Source of the DNA: Plasmodium relictum
Taxonomy: Eukaryota > Apicomplexa > Aconoidasida > Haemosporida > Plasmodiidae
Assembly: GCF_900005765.1 (NCBI RefSeq)
Contig: NC_041691.1
Coordinates: 1,736,001 to 1,800,000 of the forward strand
DNA length: 64,000 bases
Direction: 5' to 3'
Every line of letters starts with the position of its first letter. Within the stretch, counting starts at the first letter, position 1. This document shows positions 35,032-45,488 of this stretch, in pieces. The notes beneath the pieces are model-generated. The model was not told the origin of the DNA. It saw only the letters and a list, made by a program, of their open reading frames with translations, and did not search any database. The position numbers and the translations under genes are program-made.

Positions 35032-37920
35032 TTATTCTCTACTTAATTTTATAATTTTTTTTTTTTTTTTTATTATTACCATTTCACTATTATTTTTTGT
35101 AGTAATTGTTTGTTTACTTTTTTCTTTTATTTTTAATTTCTTCAGATTATCGTTTTTTTTTGTTTTAACGTTTTTTCTACTATTAGTTACTTCATTTGGA
35201 CGATTATTTTCGTTATTATTCTTTTCTCTTGAATAAAATTTTCTTTTGTTATTTATTTCAGATATATTATTTTTATTATGATTATTTATTCTATTCGAGG
35301 AGTTTAGTTGTGTTTCTTCATATTCAAATTTATTCTGAATTACATTGGAAATATTTGTATTTTCTGCTTGTAATTTTAGTAATCTTCTTTTTTCTCTTTG
35401 CCTTTTCCCTCTACTTGTTTTTTTGTTTTTTTTTTTTATAGTTTTTTTTGTATTTATATTTTTTTCTTTTAAATGATTTAAGAACTTTTCTGTTTTTAAT
35501 TTTTTTATATGAAGCATTCTTACATCTTCTATACAATAGTCAACATAGATAATATTTTTATTTTTTCTAACGGTTTGAAATTTTTTTTTGTAAACAATTT
35601 CATTAATTAACTCATATATATTTTTATTTTGTAATAAATTAATCAGCATTTTTGCATTCTCATGCTTATTAATATCTATAAAGCATATAATATTTTTATT
35701 ATTCTTTGTTCTTTCAATTTCTATTTTTTTATCTTTACTAAAATTTTCTTTAACTACTTTCATTTTTGTAATTATTTCGTTTGATTTTTTAAATGCTTCT
35801 TTCTTTTTTATATTATATTTTTTCATAAGTATAGGTGTGAAATATTTTGTTATAAGTTGGCGAAATATGTTCTGTTCTAACATTGCAGGATAGTTTCTAA
35901 TATATATTCTACATGGATTAATTAAAAAATTTCTATTTTTCAAAAGTTCTTTTTTTTTCTCTAGTAATTTTTGATTTCTTTTAATTATGTTTTCACTTAC
36001 ATTATCATTATTTATATTATTATCATAGATCAAATGAATATTATTATCCATTTTATTTTTTTCCTTTTTTTTTGCCACAGTAAATTTCTTATTATCTTTG
36101 ATTAAATCTTTTCTAACAGCTCTTTTAACCATTATGTAATTATTTTTGAAAAATAAAAACTCTGAATTTACATTACTGCAGTTATCTTTAAGTAATATTT
36201 TTTTCATTTTTTCTTTTTTCTTTTTTTTTTCCATTTTATAAAATTTTTCAATTACATTTTCTTCTGTATCAATCTCTTTTTCTTCCTCTTCATATTCTCC
36301 AATTTTCTTTAAAAAGTTATCCGCATCTTTTTTGTGTTTTAATTTTACAAATACAGAAATTCTTTTGGTATTGTTTCTACATGTTTTTATGTATATATAA
36401 TTTCTGCTTATGTTATTTTCTATATAACTTTTAATTTCCTCATTAGTTGCATCTGGTGGAATGTTCGTAATAAATAATGTTTTTCCTTCATCAACATCAT
36501 TCATATTCCTGTTTGTATTTTTGTCCGAATATTTTTTATCTTCATCCTCTTCATTTTCATTTTCATTTTCTTTTTCATTTTCATTTTCATTTTCTTCTTC
36601 TTCATTTTCATTTTCATTTTCTTCTTCATTTTCATTTTCATTTTCATTCTCTTCTTCTTCATTTTCATTTTCATTTTCATTTTCTTCTTCTTCATTTTCA
36701 TTTTCATTTTCTTCTTCATTTTCATTTTCATTTTCATTTTCTTCTTCTTCTTCTTCATTTTCATTTTCGTTTTCTTCATTTTCATTTTTTTCAACATCAT
36801 TATAATATATTTCATTGATGTTCATTTTATTTTCTTTTGTTTTTAAATTTTCACTGTATTCATCATCGTTAACATTATTTAAGAAATTCAAGTTGGTATT
36901 AACTCTTTCTATACTAATTATATTACCACATAGTTTTGAATTATTTAAGAGCAATGCTTTTTGGGCATTTCTACAATTTGAAAAGTATACAAATGCATAA
37001 CCTTGCTTTTTATTATCTTTTTTTGGAAAAAATATTTTAATATTTTTATCGATATTTCTAAATAATTTTTTAATATTTTCTATGTGGCAAGTTCTACTTA
37101 AATTTTTTAAAATGACTTTATTATCATTTCTTTTTGAAAAACATAAATTATGAGAAAATAAAAGATTATCTTTTACATTAAATGATTTTTCTTTCAAGTA
37201 ATTTTCGAAAATACTTTTATTGATATATTTAAAAAAAATGGAAGCTAATTTTAAATTTAGAAATTCAATTATGTAAACGAAACAGTTATTTATTTCTTTA
37301 TTATTTGTAGAATTTCCCTTAGATTTTTCCATTGTTTTATTGCTGTTATTATTATTATTTTTATTTTTATTTTCTTTCTTAATATTTATAACTATATCTT
37401 CAAAATTTTTAAGTTTCTTATCTATCACTATCTCAATGTCGTTTTCTGAATTTCTATTTTCATTAGAATTCTTGTTTTTATCATTAGTTTTATTTTTTTT
37501 ATCATCCAAACAGCTTAGTATAGACACTTTATTCTTTAAAAAAATACTTTCCAAAAAACTTAACATTACAACACAATCTAAATCGTAATCAATGAATATT
37601 TCAATGGAATTAGAATATTTTATTTTTTGACGATTATAAACAATAGAAACTAACTTTTTTTGCTCATAGTTTTTTTTTAATGCAAATTCACATTTTATAT
37701 TACTGTTGTAAACCTTTACGCCATTATATTTTGAAATAAAATCTTCTGCTTCTTTTTTGGTTTTAAAATGGCATATTGCACTTTTTAAATTTTTATTTGA
37801 AAAAAAAAAATGTTTATTACATATATTTTCAAATTCTTTTTTTAACAAAGGTAGATCAGTTCCTTTTATATTGCGAACAAAAACTTTATGTTTGTCAACA
37901 GCATCGTTGTGTTCTATCAT
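35032..37920 (-). CDS. NOP4: Multi-RRM nucleolar RNA-binding protein, NOP4/RBM28-like
   Basis: A single-exon 962-residue protein with RRMs at about 12-85 (KVFVRNIKGTDLPLLKKEF), 267-342 (VILKNLSRTC ... GYAFVYFSN), 479-545 (TLFITNIPPDATNEEI) and a divergent, expanded one from about 655 (CRIYIRNYPAML). Four RRMs with an acidic linker before the third and an enlarged fourth, plus a Lys/Arg-rich tail (SRGKRQREKRRLLKL), is the layout of Nop4/RBM28, a nucleolar factor for 60S ribosomal subunit assembly. The linker at 378-460 is a Glu/Asn repeat. It is head-to-head with BOP1, another 60S factor. The assignment rests on layout rather than a unique motif, so a different nucleolar multi-RRM protein is possible. 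Confidence 0.72.
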   Translation of the reverse strand: MIEHNDAVDKHKVFVRNIKGTDLPLLKKEFENICNKHFFFSNKNLKSAICHFKTKKEAEDFISKYNGVKVYNSNIKCEFALKKNYEQKKLVSIVYNRQKIKYSNSIEIFIDYDLDCVVMLSFLESIFLKNKVSILSCLDDKKNKTNDKNKNSNENRNSENDIEIVIDKKLKNFEDIVINIKKENKNKNNNNNSNKTMEKSKGNSTNNKEINNCFVYIIEFLNLKLASIFFKYINKSIFENYLKEKSFNVKDNLLFSHNLCFSKRNDNKVILKNLSRTCHIENIKKLFRNIDKNIKIFFPKKDNKKQGYAFVYFSNCRNAQKALLLNNSKLCGNIISIERVNTNLNFLNNVNDDEYSENLKTKENKMNINEIYYNDVEKNENEENENENEEEEEENENENENEEENENENEEEENENENENEEEENENENENEEENENENEEEENENENEKENENENEEDEDKKYSDKNTNRNMNDVDEGKTLFITNIPPDATNEEIKSYIENNISRNYIYIKTCRNNTKRISVFVKLKHKKDADNFLKKIGEYEEEEKEIDTEENVIEKFYKMEKKKKKEKMKKILLKDNCSNVNSEFLFFKNNYIMVKRAVRKDLIKDNKKFTVAKKKEKNKMDNNIHLIYDNNINNDNVSENIIKRNQKLLEKKKELLKNRNFLINPCRIYIRNYPAMLEQNIFRQLITKYFTPILMKKYNIKKKEAFKKSNEIITKMKVVKENFSKDKKIEIERTKNNKNIICFIDINKHENAKMLINLLQNKNIYELINEIVYKKKFQTVRKNKNIIYVDYCIEDVRMLHIKKLKTEKFLNHLKEKNINTKKTIKKKNKKTSRGKRQREKRRLLKLQAENTNISNVIQNKFEYEETQLNSSNRINNHNKNNISEINNKRKFYSREKNNNENNRPNEVTNSRKNVKTKKNDNLKKLKIKEKSKQTITTKNNSEMVIIKKKKKIIKLSRE
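36541..36789 (-). repeat. (GAAAAT)n hexamer repeat encoding Glu-Asn-Glu-Asn tracts
   Basis: The coding (minus) strand is a nearly pure purine run of GAAAAT units with interspersed GAA triplets, giving alternating ENENEN and EEE blocks at residues 378-460 of the NOP4-like protein. The blocks themselves recur as a higher-order unit of roughly 30-36 bp, suggesting duplication by slippage or unequal exchange. Confidence 0.95.
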
Positions 37921-38686
37921 TTTTACGTTTTTCTTTTTATATTATTTACTTAAAAGCATAAAAAATAAAATAAATTATAATTATAAAGCAAATAAAATTA
38001 AATAAAAATATTGTAAAAATGAGAACTATTAAAAGGTATAAATTAAAAATTAATAGCTACAAAAAAAAAAAAATAAAATAAAATAAAATGAAAAATTCTT
38101 TTACTACTGTATTCACATTTTTGAAATTTTATTAGTACATTTCTTTTTTTATATATTAAGGATAATATATAAATATATATATATTTTTTTGATTTTTATT
38201 TATTTTTTATGAAACTTACATATGCTCTTTTTTTATATAATTATTCATATAAATATATATATTTTTTTTTTTTTATTTTCAATGTATATTCGTCGTTAAT
38301 TTTTTTTTTAAAGGATTTTATATTTTTAATAAACATATATATATAATTTTTTTTTTTTCTCCTAAAAATTTATATGAAAATAATTTGTTACAAATAAAAT
38401 ATTTATCTTTATAAAAATATATAAAAATTTTATTTTTTTTTTTTTATTGCTTTGTTCACCTTTTTAAAAAATTTGTATTTTTTAATAAATATCTTTGTAC
38501 AATGTTTTTTAATAAAATGATGTTGATTTTTTAATATTTTATTAGCAGATATACTTTTCTATGAAAACTTTATGTTATAATAGAAAAAAAAAAAAGAAAA
38601 ACATAGTCATAAATATTATTATTATATTTTTTTAGAAAAAAAAAAAAAACTTTCATTTATTGGAATAAAAGAATTTAATAAAAAAA
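37921..38686. promoter_or_regulatory. Divergent promoter region, NOP4-like (-) / BOP1 (+)
   Basis: 766 bp between the start codons of two ribosome-biogenesis genes, A/T-rich with many poly-T and (TA)n tracts. No defined motif was recognised. Shared regulation is an inference from arrangement and function. Confidence 0.5.
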
Positions 38687-41600
38687 ATGGATGGAAAAAA
38701 GAATAAGTTGAACAAAAATAAAAAAAAAAATGAACAATTAAAAAAGAAAAGCGAAATAGAGAATAAAGTAGTAAATAGAAAAAGTAAAAACAACAGTAAA
38801 TTAAATGAAAATGATAAAACAAAAAATACTAAAGAAAGAAATAATAAAAAAGAGATAGAGGAATATGAAAAGAGAGGTAATAAGCAAAATAATATTGAGT
38901 ATACTGAAAAAAATAATATGAAAAATAAAAAAAACAATGAGATGAACATAAAGATTGAAAAAGTGAAATTAGAAGTAAAAAAAAAAAAAAAGGAAAAAGG
39001 TATAATGGAAAACATAAATATCAATAAAATAAAAAATAAAAATAAAATTAATAAAAAGGAAACAGATTATGAAGACACTATAGGAAGTGACTTTAATAAT
39101 GGCAGTGTGAAAAGTACAAATACAAACACGGAGAATAACATTTTTATGAATGAAGAAATTGATGAAAGTGATGATGAATATAACATAAATACCCTTGGAG
39201 ATTTTGATCTAAAGCACTATGAAAATTTCGATATTATAGGTTAGTAATAAATAGTTACAAACGTTGTAAAAAAAAAAATAAAATAACACCATTACAATTT
39301 TTTCTTTAATTTATGTTTGTATATCAGATTTGTATCTTTTCTTATTTTTTTTTTGATTTTCTTCTTTTTCTTTTTCTTTTTCTTTTTTTTTTAGTATATG
39401 ATTTTCATTACTACATTAATTTTTATTTTCTATCACTATTTGCTTTCAACATATATATATATTTTTGTTTATTTTTATATTTTTTTCAATAAAATGTATA
39501 ATAATAAGTTTTTCTTTTGTAAAATTTTTTAGTTAATTTTTTTCTTTTTTTTTTTAATTATAGGTTATGATATAGAAGGAAGAAAAATATACAAGAAAAA
39601 CGAAAATGCTATTGATGAATTTATTGAATCAAAAACAGATGCTGATTCATGGAGAAAAATAAAAGATAAAAAAAATAACAGAATTATTGAATTAACAAAT
39701 ACTGACTTAGAGATAATAAAAAGTATTAGGGAAAATAAGGTGGCAAAATACATTGATAACTCCAATTTTATTTATGAAAATGAAAAAGAAGAGTATAAAA
39801 TATTTCCAACTTCTAATTATAATTTAATCAAAGATAACTATAAGGAATCAAAACACGATAAAAAAAGAATTCTTCAGATAATGAAATATTTATTAAATAA
39901 ACAAAAATACCCCGAAAGATATTTACCAAAAGAAGAAGATGACATATATGATTTATGGAATAATAAAATTTATGATGAATTTAACAATATCAATGAAATA
40001 AATTTGCCTAATGTATTGCCAGGTCATAAATATAGTTACAATCCACCACCAGAGTTAATGTATAATTCATCAGAAAAAAGAAATATTTTAAAAAATAATG
40101 AAGATGCCTTTATACCGCAAAATTATAAAAGTATAAGAAATATAGAATATTATAAAAAAACATATTTTGATTTATATCAGAGATGCTTAGACATATATTT
40201 ATGTTCAAGATCATTAAAAAATGTTCTAAATATAAATAAAGAAGATTTATTACCAAAATTACCATCCACGAAGTCGTTAAAACCATTTCCTCAATATCCA
40301 TTTATTAAATATATTTTGAATGATGATTTAACCAAGGATAAAAATAAATATAATAATCATATTGACATAAATGAAAGAGATAATATTGTTTACATTATTC
40401 AATGTGATAAATTGTACGTATTTGATATATTAACATCTTACAATATAGCTACAATTGATTTGAAACACTATTTTAAAAAAGTTATGCCACTAAATAAAAA
40501 ATCGGCAAATTTTCAAGATAATATCATGATCAAAGTTAATAGAGATTATTTAATTTTAGCTATTTCATATGAAAATATTATTTTTCTATTTCATTATGAA
40601 AGTTTTATTCCACCTGTTAAATCAAATATTGAAAATATAGAAGAAATTTATCACAATAATAAAAAAAAAAAAAGAGCTTGTAGTAATAGTGATGATGAAA
40701 GTAAAGATAAAAATGGTACATCTTCATCGTTATCAAACTCGGAGGATGAAGAAGAATCAGATCTATATGATGAAGATTTTGATGAAGGAAATGATGATGA
40801 AGAAACACATATAAGCAATGATATAAAAGAAATAAGCGAAGATGAGAAGGAAATAAAAAATAATTATGAAAAGAATTGTGATTCGGAAAAGAAATACATA
40901 AATTTAGATAGAAATATGATTTATTATAAAACGAAAGGATTACTAAGTGCATTTCATAATAATTTTAAAAATTCTGATGAATATTGTTATTCTACAGACA
41001 TTGATATTAAATGGATTAATATTAAATCTAATGATAAGGTATAAAAATAACTAAAAAAAAATAATATTGATATAAATGAACTTTGATTACTTTTTTTTTT
41101 TTTTAATTTTAGAAAATAAAGTACTGTGTTGCTATGAAGCATGAGGGAAAAATTAGAAATTTTTCGTGGAATAAAAATGGTATTTAAAAAAAAAAAAAAA
41201 TATGCATAAATATATGCTTTGTTAACGTAAAAGACATGTTTTTTTTTTTTTTCATAGGTAATTATTTATCAGTAACGTGTTTAAGAAAGGTTGGTCAATA
41301 TCATTATTGTTATTTACATCATTTGAAGTCAATGAAATCAATAAAACTTATAAAAAAATATAAACAAAAAAGAGGAGATATTATTCAAACATTATTCTTT
41401 CCTAAAAGTCCATATTTTGCAGTAGCTTTTGAAAACAATATAATGTAAGAACAAAAAAGAAAAAAAGATTTACTTAATTTATATTTCATTTCCATTTATG
41501 ACTTTCTTTATCAATATATTTTTTATGTTTCATATTTTTTTTTTTTTTTTTATATACAGAATTTATAATTTAAAGTCTAAATCTAAAAAAGATAGAATCA

Positions 41601-41986
41601 TAAAGAAACTGAGAGGAATTCAAAATATAACAAGTATTGATGTACATACTAATGAAGGATATGTTTTGGCTTCAGATGAAAAAGGAAAAGTTTTTATTTT
41701 TGATCTGGAATTATCTTCCAATCCCTATAAAAAATTTCATTTACAAAATTGTTCTTTGAAAAAAGTGGAATTTCATAAAATTTTTAATTTGTTTTATTCA
41801 CTAAGTTCAAATGGAACTGTGAATTTATTTTATTCGAAATTTTTTCAGGATTATATAACAAATCCAATTTTACTACCTATTAAGCAATTATCAAATGAAT
41901 CAAAAATAATTGACCTTGTTTGGTCATGTAAAAAACCATGGTTATTTGTTCATACAGAAAATAATTTTTCTGCTTTATATACATAA
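38687..41986 (+). CDS. BOP1: Ribosome biogenesis protein BOP1/ERB1, 5 exons
   Basis: Exons 38687-39239, 39564-41038, 41113-41179, 41258-41444 and 41560-41986 total 2709 nt, 902 residues. Residues 1-140 are a Lys/Asn-rich nuclear tail. The BOP1 N-terminal domain follows (LKHYENFDIIGYDIEGRKIY across exon 1/2; LPGHKYSYNPPPEL at 336-349, the family LPGHEESYNPPxEY). A WD40 propeller covers about 435-902 with a long acidic insertion at 549-618. Splices restore SWNKNGNYLSVT and ENNIIIYNLK. The C-terminus has FDLELSSNPYKKF and PILLPIKQL then KKPWLFVHTENN, with the stop shortly after, as in ERB1. With Nop7/PES1 and Ytm1/WDR12 it forms the PeBoW complex for 27S pre-rRNA processing in the nucleolus. Confidence 0.95.
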
Positions 41987-43286
41987 CATTTTTTTTTTTA
42001 ATTTGAATTTTCAAAAACAGCAAAAAAAATAATTTTTAATATAAAATATCATCATTACAAATAAAGATTCAATATATATTTTATGATAAAGAATATATTT
42101 TCCTTCTTTTTAATATAGAAATGACATAAAAATAAAATATTTATAATAAAACTTATAACGCATGCAATCATTTTCATTTACAAATTTAAGTTAAAAAAAT
42201 TGAAATATATAAATTTTTTTCTCCAATTTTAAAAATTAAATATATATTTTTTTAATTTGCTTTTAAATATCTTCAATATAGAATATAAATTTTCAATGTT
42301 TGCTATATTATATTATTTTATTTTTTTTTAATTTATCAAATTTTATATATAAAATAATAAAAACTTTAATATTGATTTTACTTTTTCAAGTGCATTTTTT
42401 TAAAATTTGATAACTTTTGATGTAATTGCTTTTATGTAAAAACAAAGAAATTCAAGTTTCAAACATTTTATCTTTTTATATATTAATGGTCTAATATTTC
42501 AAATTATCTTTTAATAAATAGTTTATAATTAACGAAATATAAAAATTCATTTATGTACCTCTTCTTTTTAAGGGTTTTTTAACATAGGTTAAATTTATTT
42601 TATTGCTTTCCTGTTATATTTTTAAAAATTTGCATCTCATTCATTGTGTGCATGGATCTTATGTATACATCAAGGAACATATTTACAAAAAAAGTAAAAA
42701 ATAAAAGATGCTAATAAAAAAATATATATATTTGAAATAATTGTTTTCAATTTCATTTATATTTTAATTTAAATTCGACAAATACTTAGTTTATATAATA
42801 TTTGTAAAAAAAAAAAAAAAGATACGCAAATATATTTTTTCGTTTACACGCTTTTTTTTTTTACTTTTTTGTGTTGGATAAATTCCTTTATTTTAGCTTT
42901 AAAAATTCAGTTCTTTAATTTCAAATAATAATCAAATTTTATAAAAAAATTTATTTTATTTTAATTTACATTTTTAATTATATAAATATATATCTATATA
43001 TTTATATTAATTAAAATAGCCAATTTTAGCTAGAGATGAAAAAAAAAATATATATAAAAAAAGTCTTAATAAAAAATAGATGAATATCTTTTTTTAAATG
43101 AAATTTTGTTTTAATGGTATATTTAAAATGAATTCTTTTTAATTATTTAATTTATTTTTGTTTTTGAGTTAATTTTTGATTTATTTTTAATTTCATATGA
43201 AGATCAATTCATGAAAAAAAAAAAAATATATAAAGTTCTGATAATATTAAAATTAATAAAAATTTTAATTCCATTATAATACAATA
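41987..43286. other. Intergenic region upstream of the RING-H2 gene
   Basis: 1.3 kb holding the BOP1 3' UTR and the RING gene promoter. Two sites with a TGCATG core occur, at 42161-42166 (minus strand, CGCATGCAA) and 42649-42654 (TGTGCATGG). The rest is A/T homopolymer sequence with no supportable exon. Confidence 0.45.
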
Positions 43287-45488
43287 ATGAACATTAATAA
43301 AAGTATAGGAAATGAAATATTTATACCAGAAAATGAAAAAGATAATATTATTAATAATTCAAAAAAAATTCATAAAAACAATACAATAATGAAAAATAAC
43401 TTGCTAATCAATGAAAAAAAAGGAACATTTGGTAATATTAGCAATGGATATAATAATAATATAAAAGTAGAATATATACAAAATAAGAACGAATTCTCTG
43501 GGAAAGAAAATAAAAAAAAACAGAATGGCATAATATTGAAATATGACAATGATGAAAACACTATTGCTGAAGCGAATATTAATAATATTTTTAATAAAAA
43601 CACGAATTACGATGTAAATTTAAATAAAAATAATATAAAACATAAAATGGATAATATCAGTAATAATGGCATAAACTGTAACAATATGAATTACAGTACA
43701 AATAACATTAAAGTAAATGGAAAGTTGAATGATGAAAACAAAAATATAATCGTTTATGAAATGGAAAATAATATAAGCAATAAAAATATTAATAATATAA
43801 GTAGTCCTAATGAAAATGCTATTGTAAATGTGAATAAAAGTACTATTTTAGAAGAAAATAATGCTGAAAATAATAACAATACACCTCAAATGAATGATAA
43901 TAAAAATGAACAGTCACCAGAAAATGATAATATTAATTCTAATGAGAATTTTGATGATCCAGTAGATGATTTTGGCAGTTTTTTATTAGAAGATGATTTA
44001 AATTTATCAAGAAGAGCATATAGAAATTTTCATTTATGTTCTATATTTATTCATTTATCGTACTTATTAATGGTTTTACTGCTAATAAGTATATTTTGTT
44101 ATGATATTAGTAAATTCCACGTTTTAAATAAGGAAAAAAATGTGAATTATTTGTGTGCTGTATTATTAGGTTTGTTATTTGTGCATATTTGCATAAATTT
44201 ATGCACATCATATAAATTATTTAGACAAGTTGAAGTTTCCAAATATCTCAAAATATTCGAGTCATATATTCATATGATTGCCATATTATTTTTCTCTATA
44301 TGTTTATATATATATTTTTTTAGAAAAAAAAATTTTCCTATGAATAGTACTTTTTCTTTCACAATACTTTTAGCTGCTATATATTATTTCTTGCCTTTAT
44401 TTTTATATATTATATTACATATTGTTTTTTTTGTTGTCATAATAACATTGTTTATTATAAGAAGAAAAAGCCCTACACCAAAAAGGATTTTAAAGAAATT
44501 AAAAATAATGAAATATTCAGAGTATAGAAAATACTGTGAAGAAAAATATTCAAATGGCAATTGTTTCTACAGTGACATTGACATAAATGAATGCGATAAA
44601 GTTGAAAACAAAAAAGATAAGTTAAAAGAATTTCCAAAGAATGATGATAATGAAGTACAAGATTATAAGGAACCTAAAAATAGAATTGATACTGTTAATA
44701 ATCATGCAGAAATATGGACTAATTCTACTATTTCATGCACTCATAATATTAATGTTAATCAAGAAATAAATATTGAAACGGATAAACATATTTTAAGTTC
44801 ATCTCAAATAAATGATAATAATACGAGAAATAAGTTAGAAAATGTAATAATTTTTCAGGACAATAAATGTAAAAATGCAGAAAATCCAGATAACAATGAT
44901 GTAGAAAAAAATAATAAAAAAAGTTATATTTCGAACAATATAAATATTATTAAATGTAATAAAAAAGATAGAAATAACATTAATAATAATAATAATAACT
45001 TTAATCATAATGATAATTATAAAAATACTACTAATAATAGTAATTATATTGATGATAGTTATAATAATGATAATAGCAATAATAATAATAATAATAATAA
45101 TAATGATAATAATAATAATAATAGTATTAACAGAACATCAATTTGTGAAAACGATGAATCACGTAATGATGTTAAAATAAAAGGAGTACTTGGCTATTTT
45201 AAAAGAGTTTTAAAAAAAAAAAAAAATATTATTGAGAAACAGAAAATTGAAAATAGTGACGATAATTCTGTTCGTATTAATATAGAAAATTCAGATTTTG
45301 TTTGCTCTATTTGTTGCATTGAATATTTTAATGATGATGATATTTGTATATTACCTTGTAATTATCTTCACTACTATCATAAAGAATGTATATTTACTTG
45401 GCTAAAAAGAAATAACGATTGCCCATTATGTAGAAAAAATATCGAAAAGTTTTTAAAAAAAAAAAAAAAAAAATTGAATAATAAGTAG
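43287..45488 (+). CDS. Multi-pass membrane RING-H2 E3 ubiquitin ligase
   Basis: A single-exon 733-residue protein. The Asn-rich N-terminal ~240 residues are low complexity. Four to five hydrophobic helices follow at about 250-400 (for example FIHLSYLLMVLLLISIFCYD and AVLLGLLFVHICINLC, then a long segment FLPLFLYIILHIVFFVVII). A second Asn-rich stretch spans about 440-630. The C-terminus is a complete RING-H2: Cys673, Cys676, Cys691, His695, His698, Cys701, Cys712, Cys715, with LPCNYLHYYHKECIFTWL and CPLC. The C3H2C3 ligand order and the conserved Trp after the sixth ligand indicate E2 binding and ligase activity. The topology suggests an ER, Golgi or plasma-membrane ligase with a cytosolic RING. 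Substrates are unknown, and no specific orthologue is recognised. Confidence 0.88.
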   Translation: MNINKSIGNEIFIPENEKDNIINNSKKIHKNNTIMKNNLLINEKKGTFGNISNGYNNNIKVEYIQNKNEFSGKENKKKQNGIILKYDNDENTIAEANINNIFNKNTNYDVNLNKNNIKHKMDNISNNGINCNNMNYSTNNIKVNGKLNDENKNIIVYEMENNISNKNINNISSPNENAIVNVNKSTILEENNAENNNNTPQMNDNKNEQSPENDNINSNENFDDPVDDFGSFLLEDDLNLSRRAYRNFHLCSIFIHLSYLLMVLLLISIFCYDISKFHVLNKEKNVNYLCAVLLGLLFVHICINLCTSYKLFRQVEVSKYLKIFESYIHMIAILFFSICLYIYFFRKKNFPMNSTFSFTILLAAIYYFLPLFLYIILHIVFFVVIITLFIIRRKSPTPKRILKKLKIMKYSEYRKYCEEKYSNGNCFYSDIDINECDKVENKKDKLKEFPKNDDNEVQDYKEPKNRIDTVNNHAEIWTNSTISCTHNINVNQEINIETDKHILSSSQINDNNTRNKLENVIIFQDNKCKNAENPDNNDVEKNNKKSYISNNINIIKCNKKDRNNINNNNNNFNHNDNYKNTTNNSNYIDDSYNNDNSNNNNNNNNNDNNNNNSINRTSICENDESRNDVKIKGVLGYFKRVLKKKKNIIEKQKIENSDDNSVRINIENSDFVCSICCIEYFNDDDICILPCNYLHYYHKECIFTWLKRNNDCPLCRKNIEKFLKKKKKKLNNK

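Noticed and set aside
36461-36818. Several open frames on the plus strand and in other minus frames over the Glu/Asn repeat (Ser/Phe-rich, His/Phe-rich and Lys/Met-rich)
   Set aside because: They are shifted readings of the GAAAAT hexamer repeat in the NOP4-like gene, with no independent coding signal.
38622-39024. Phe/Ser-rich minus-strand frames over the first BOP1 exon
   Set aside because: Antisense shadows of the Lys/Asn-rich N-terminal tail of BOP1.
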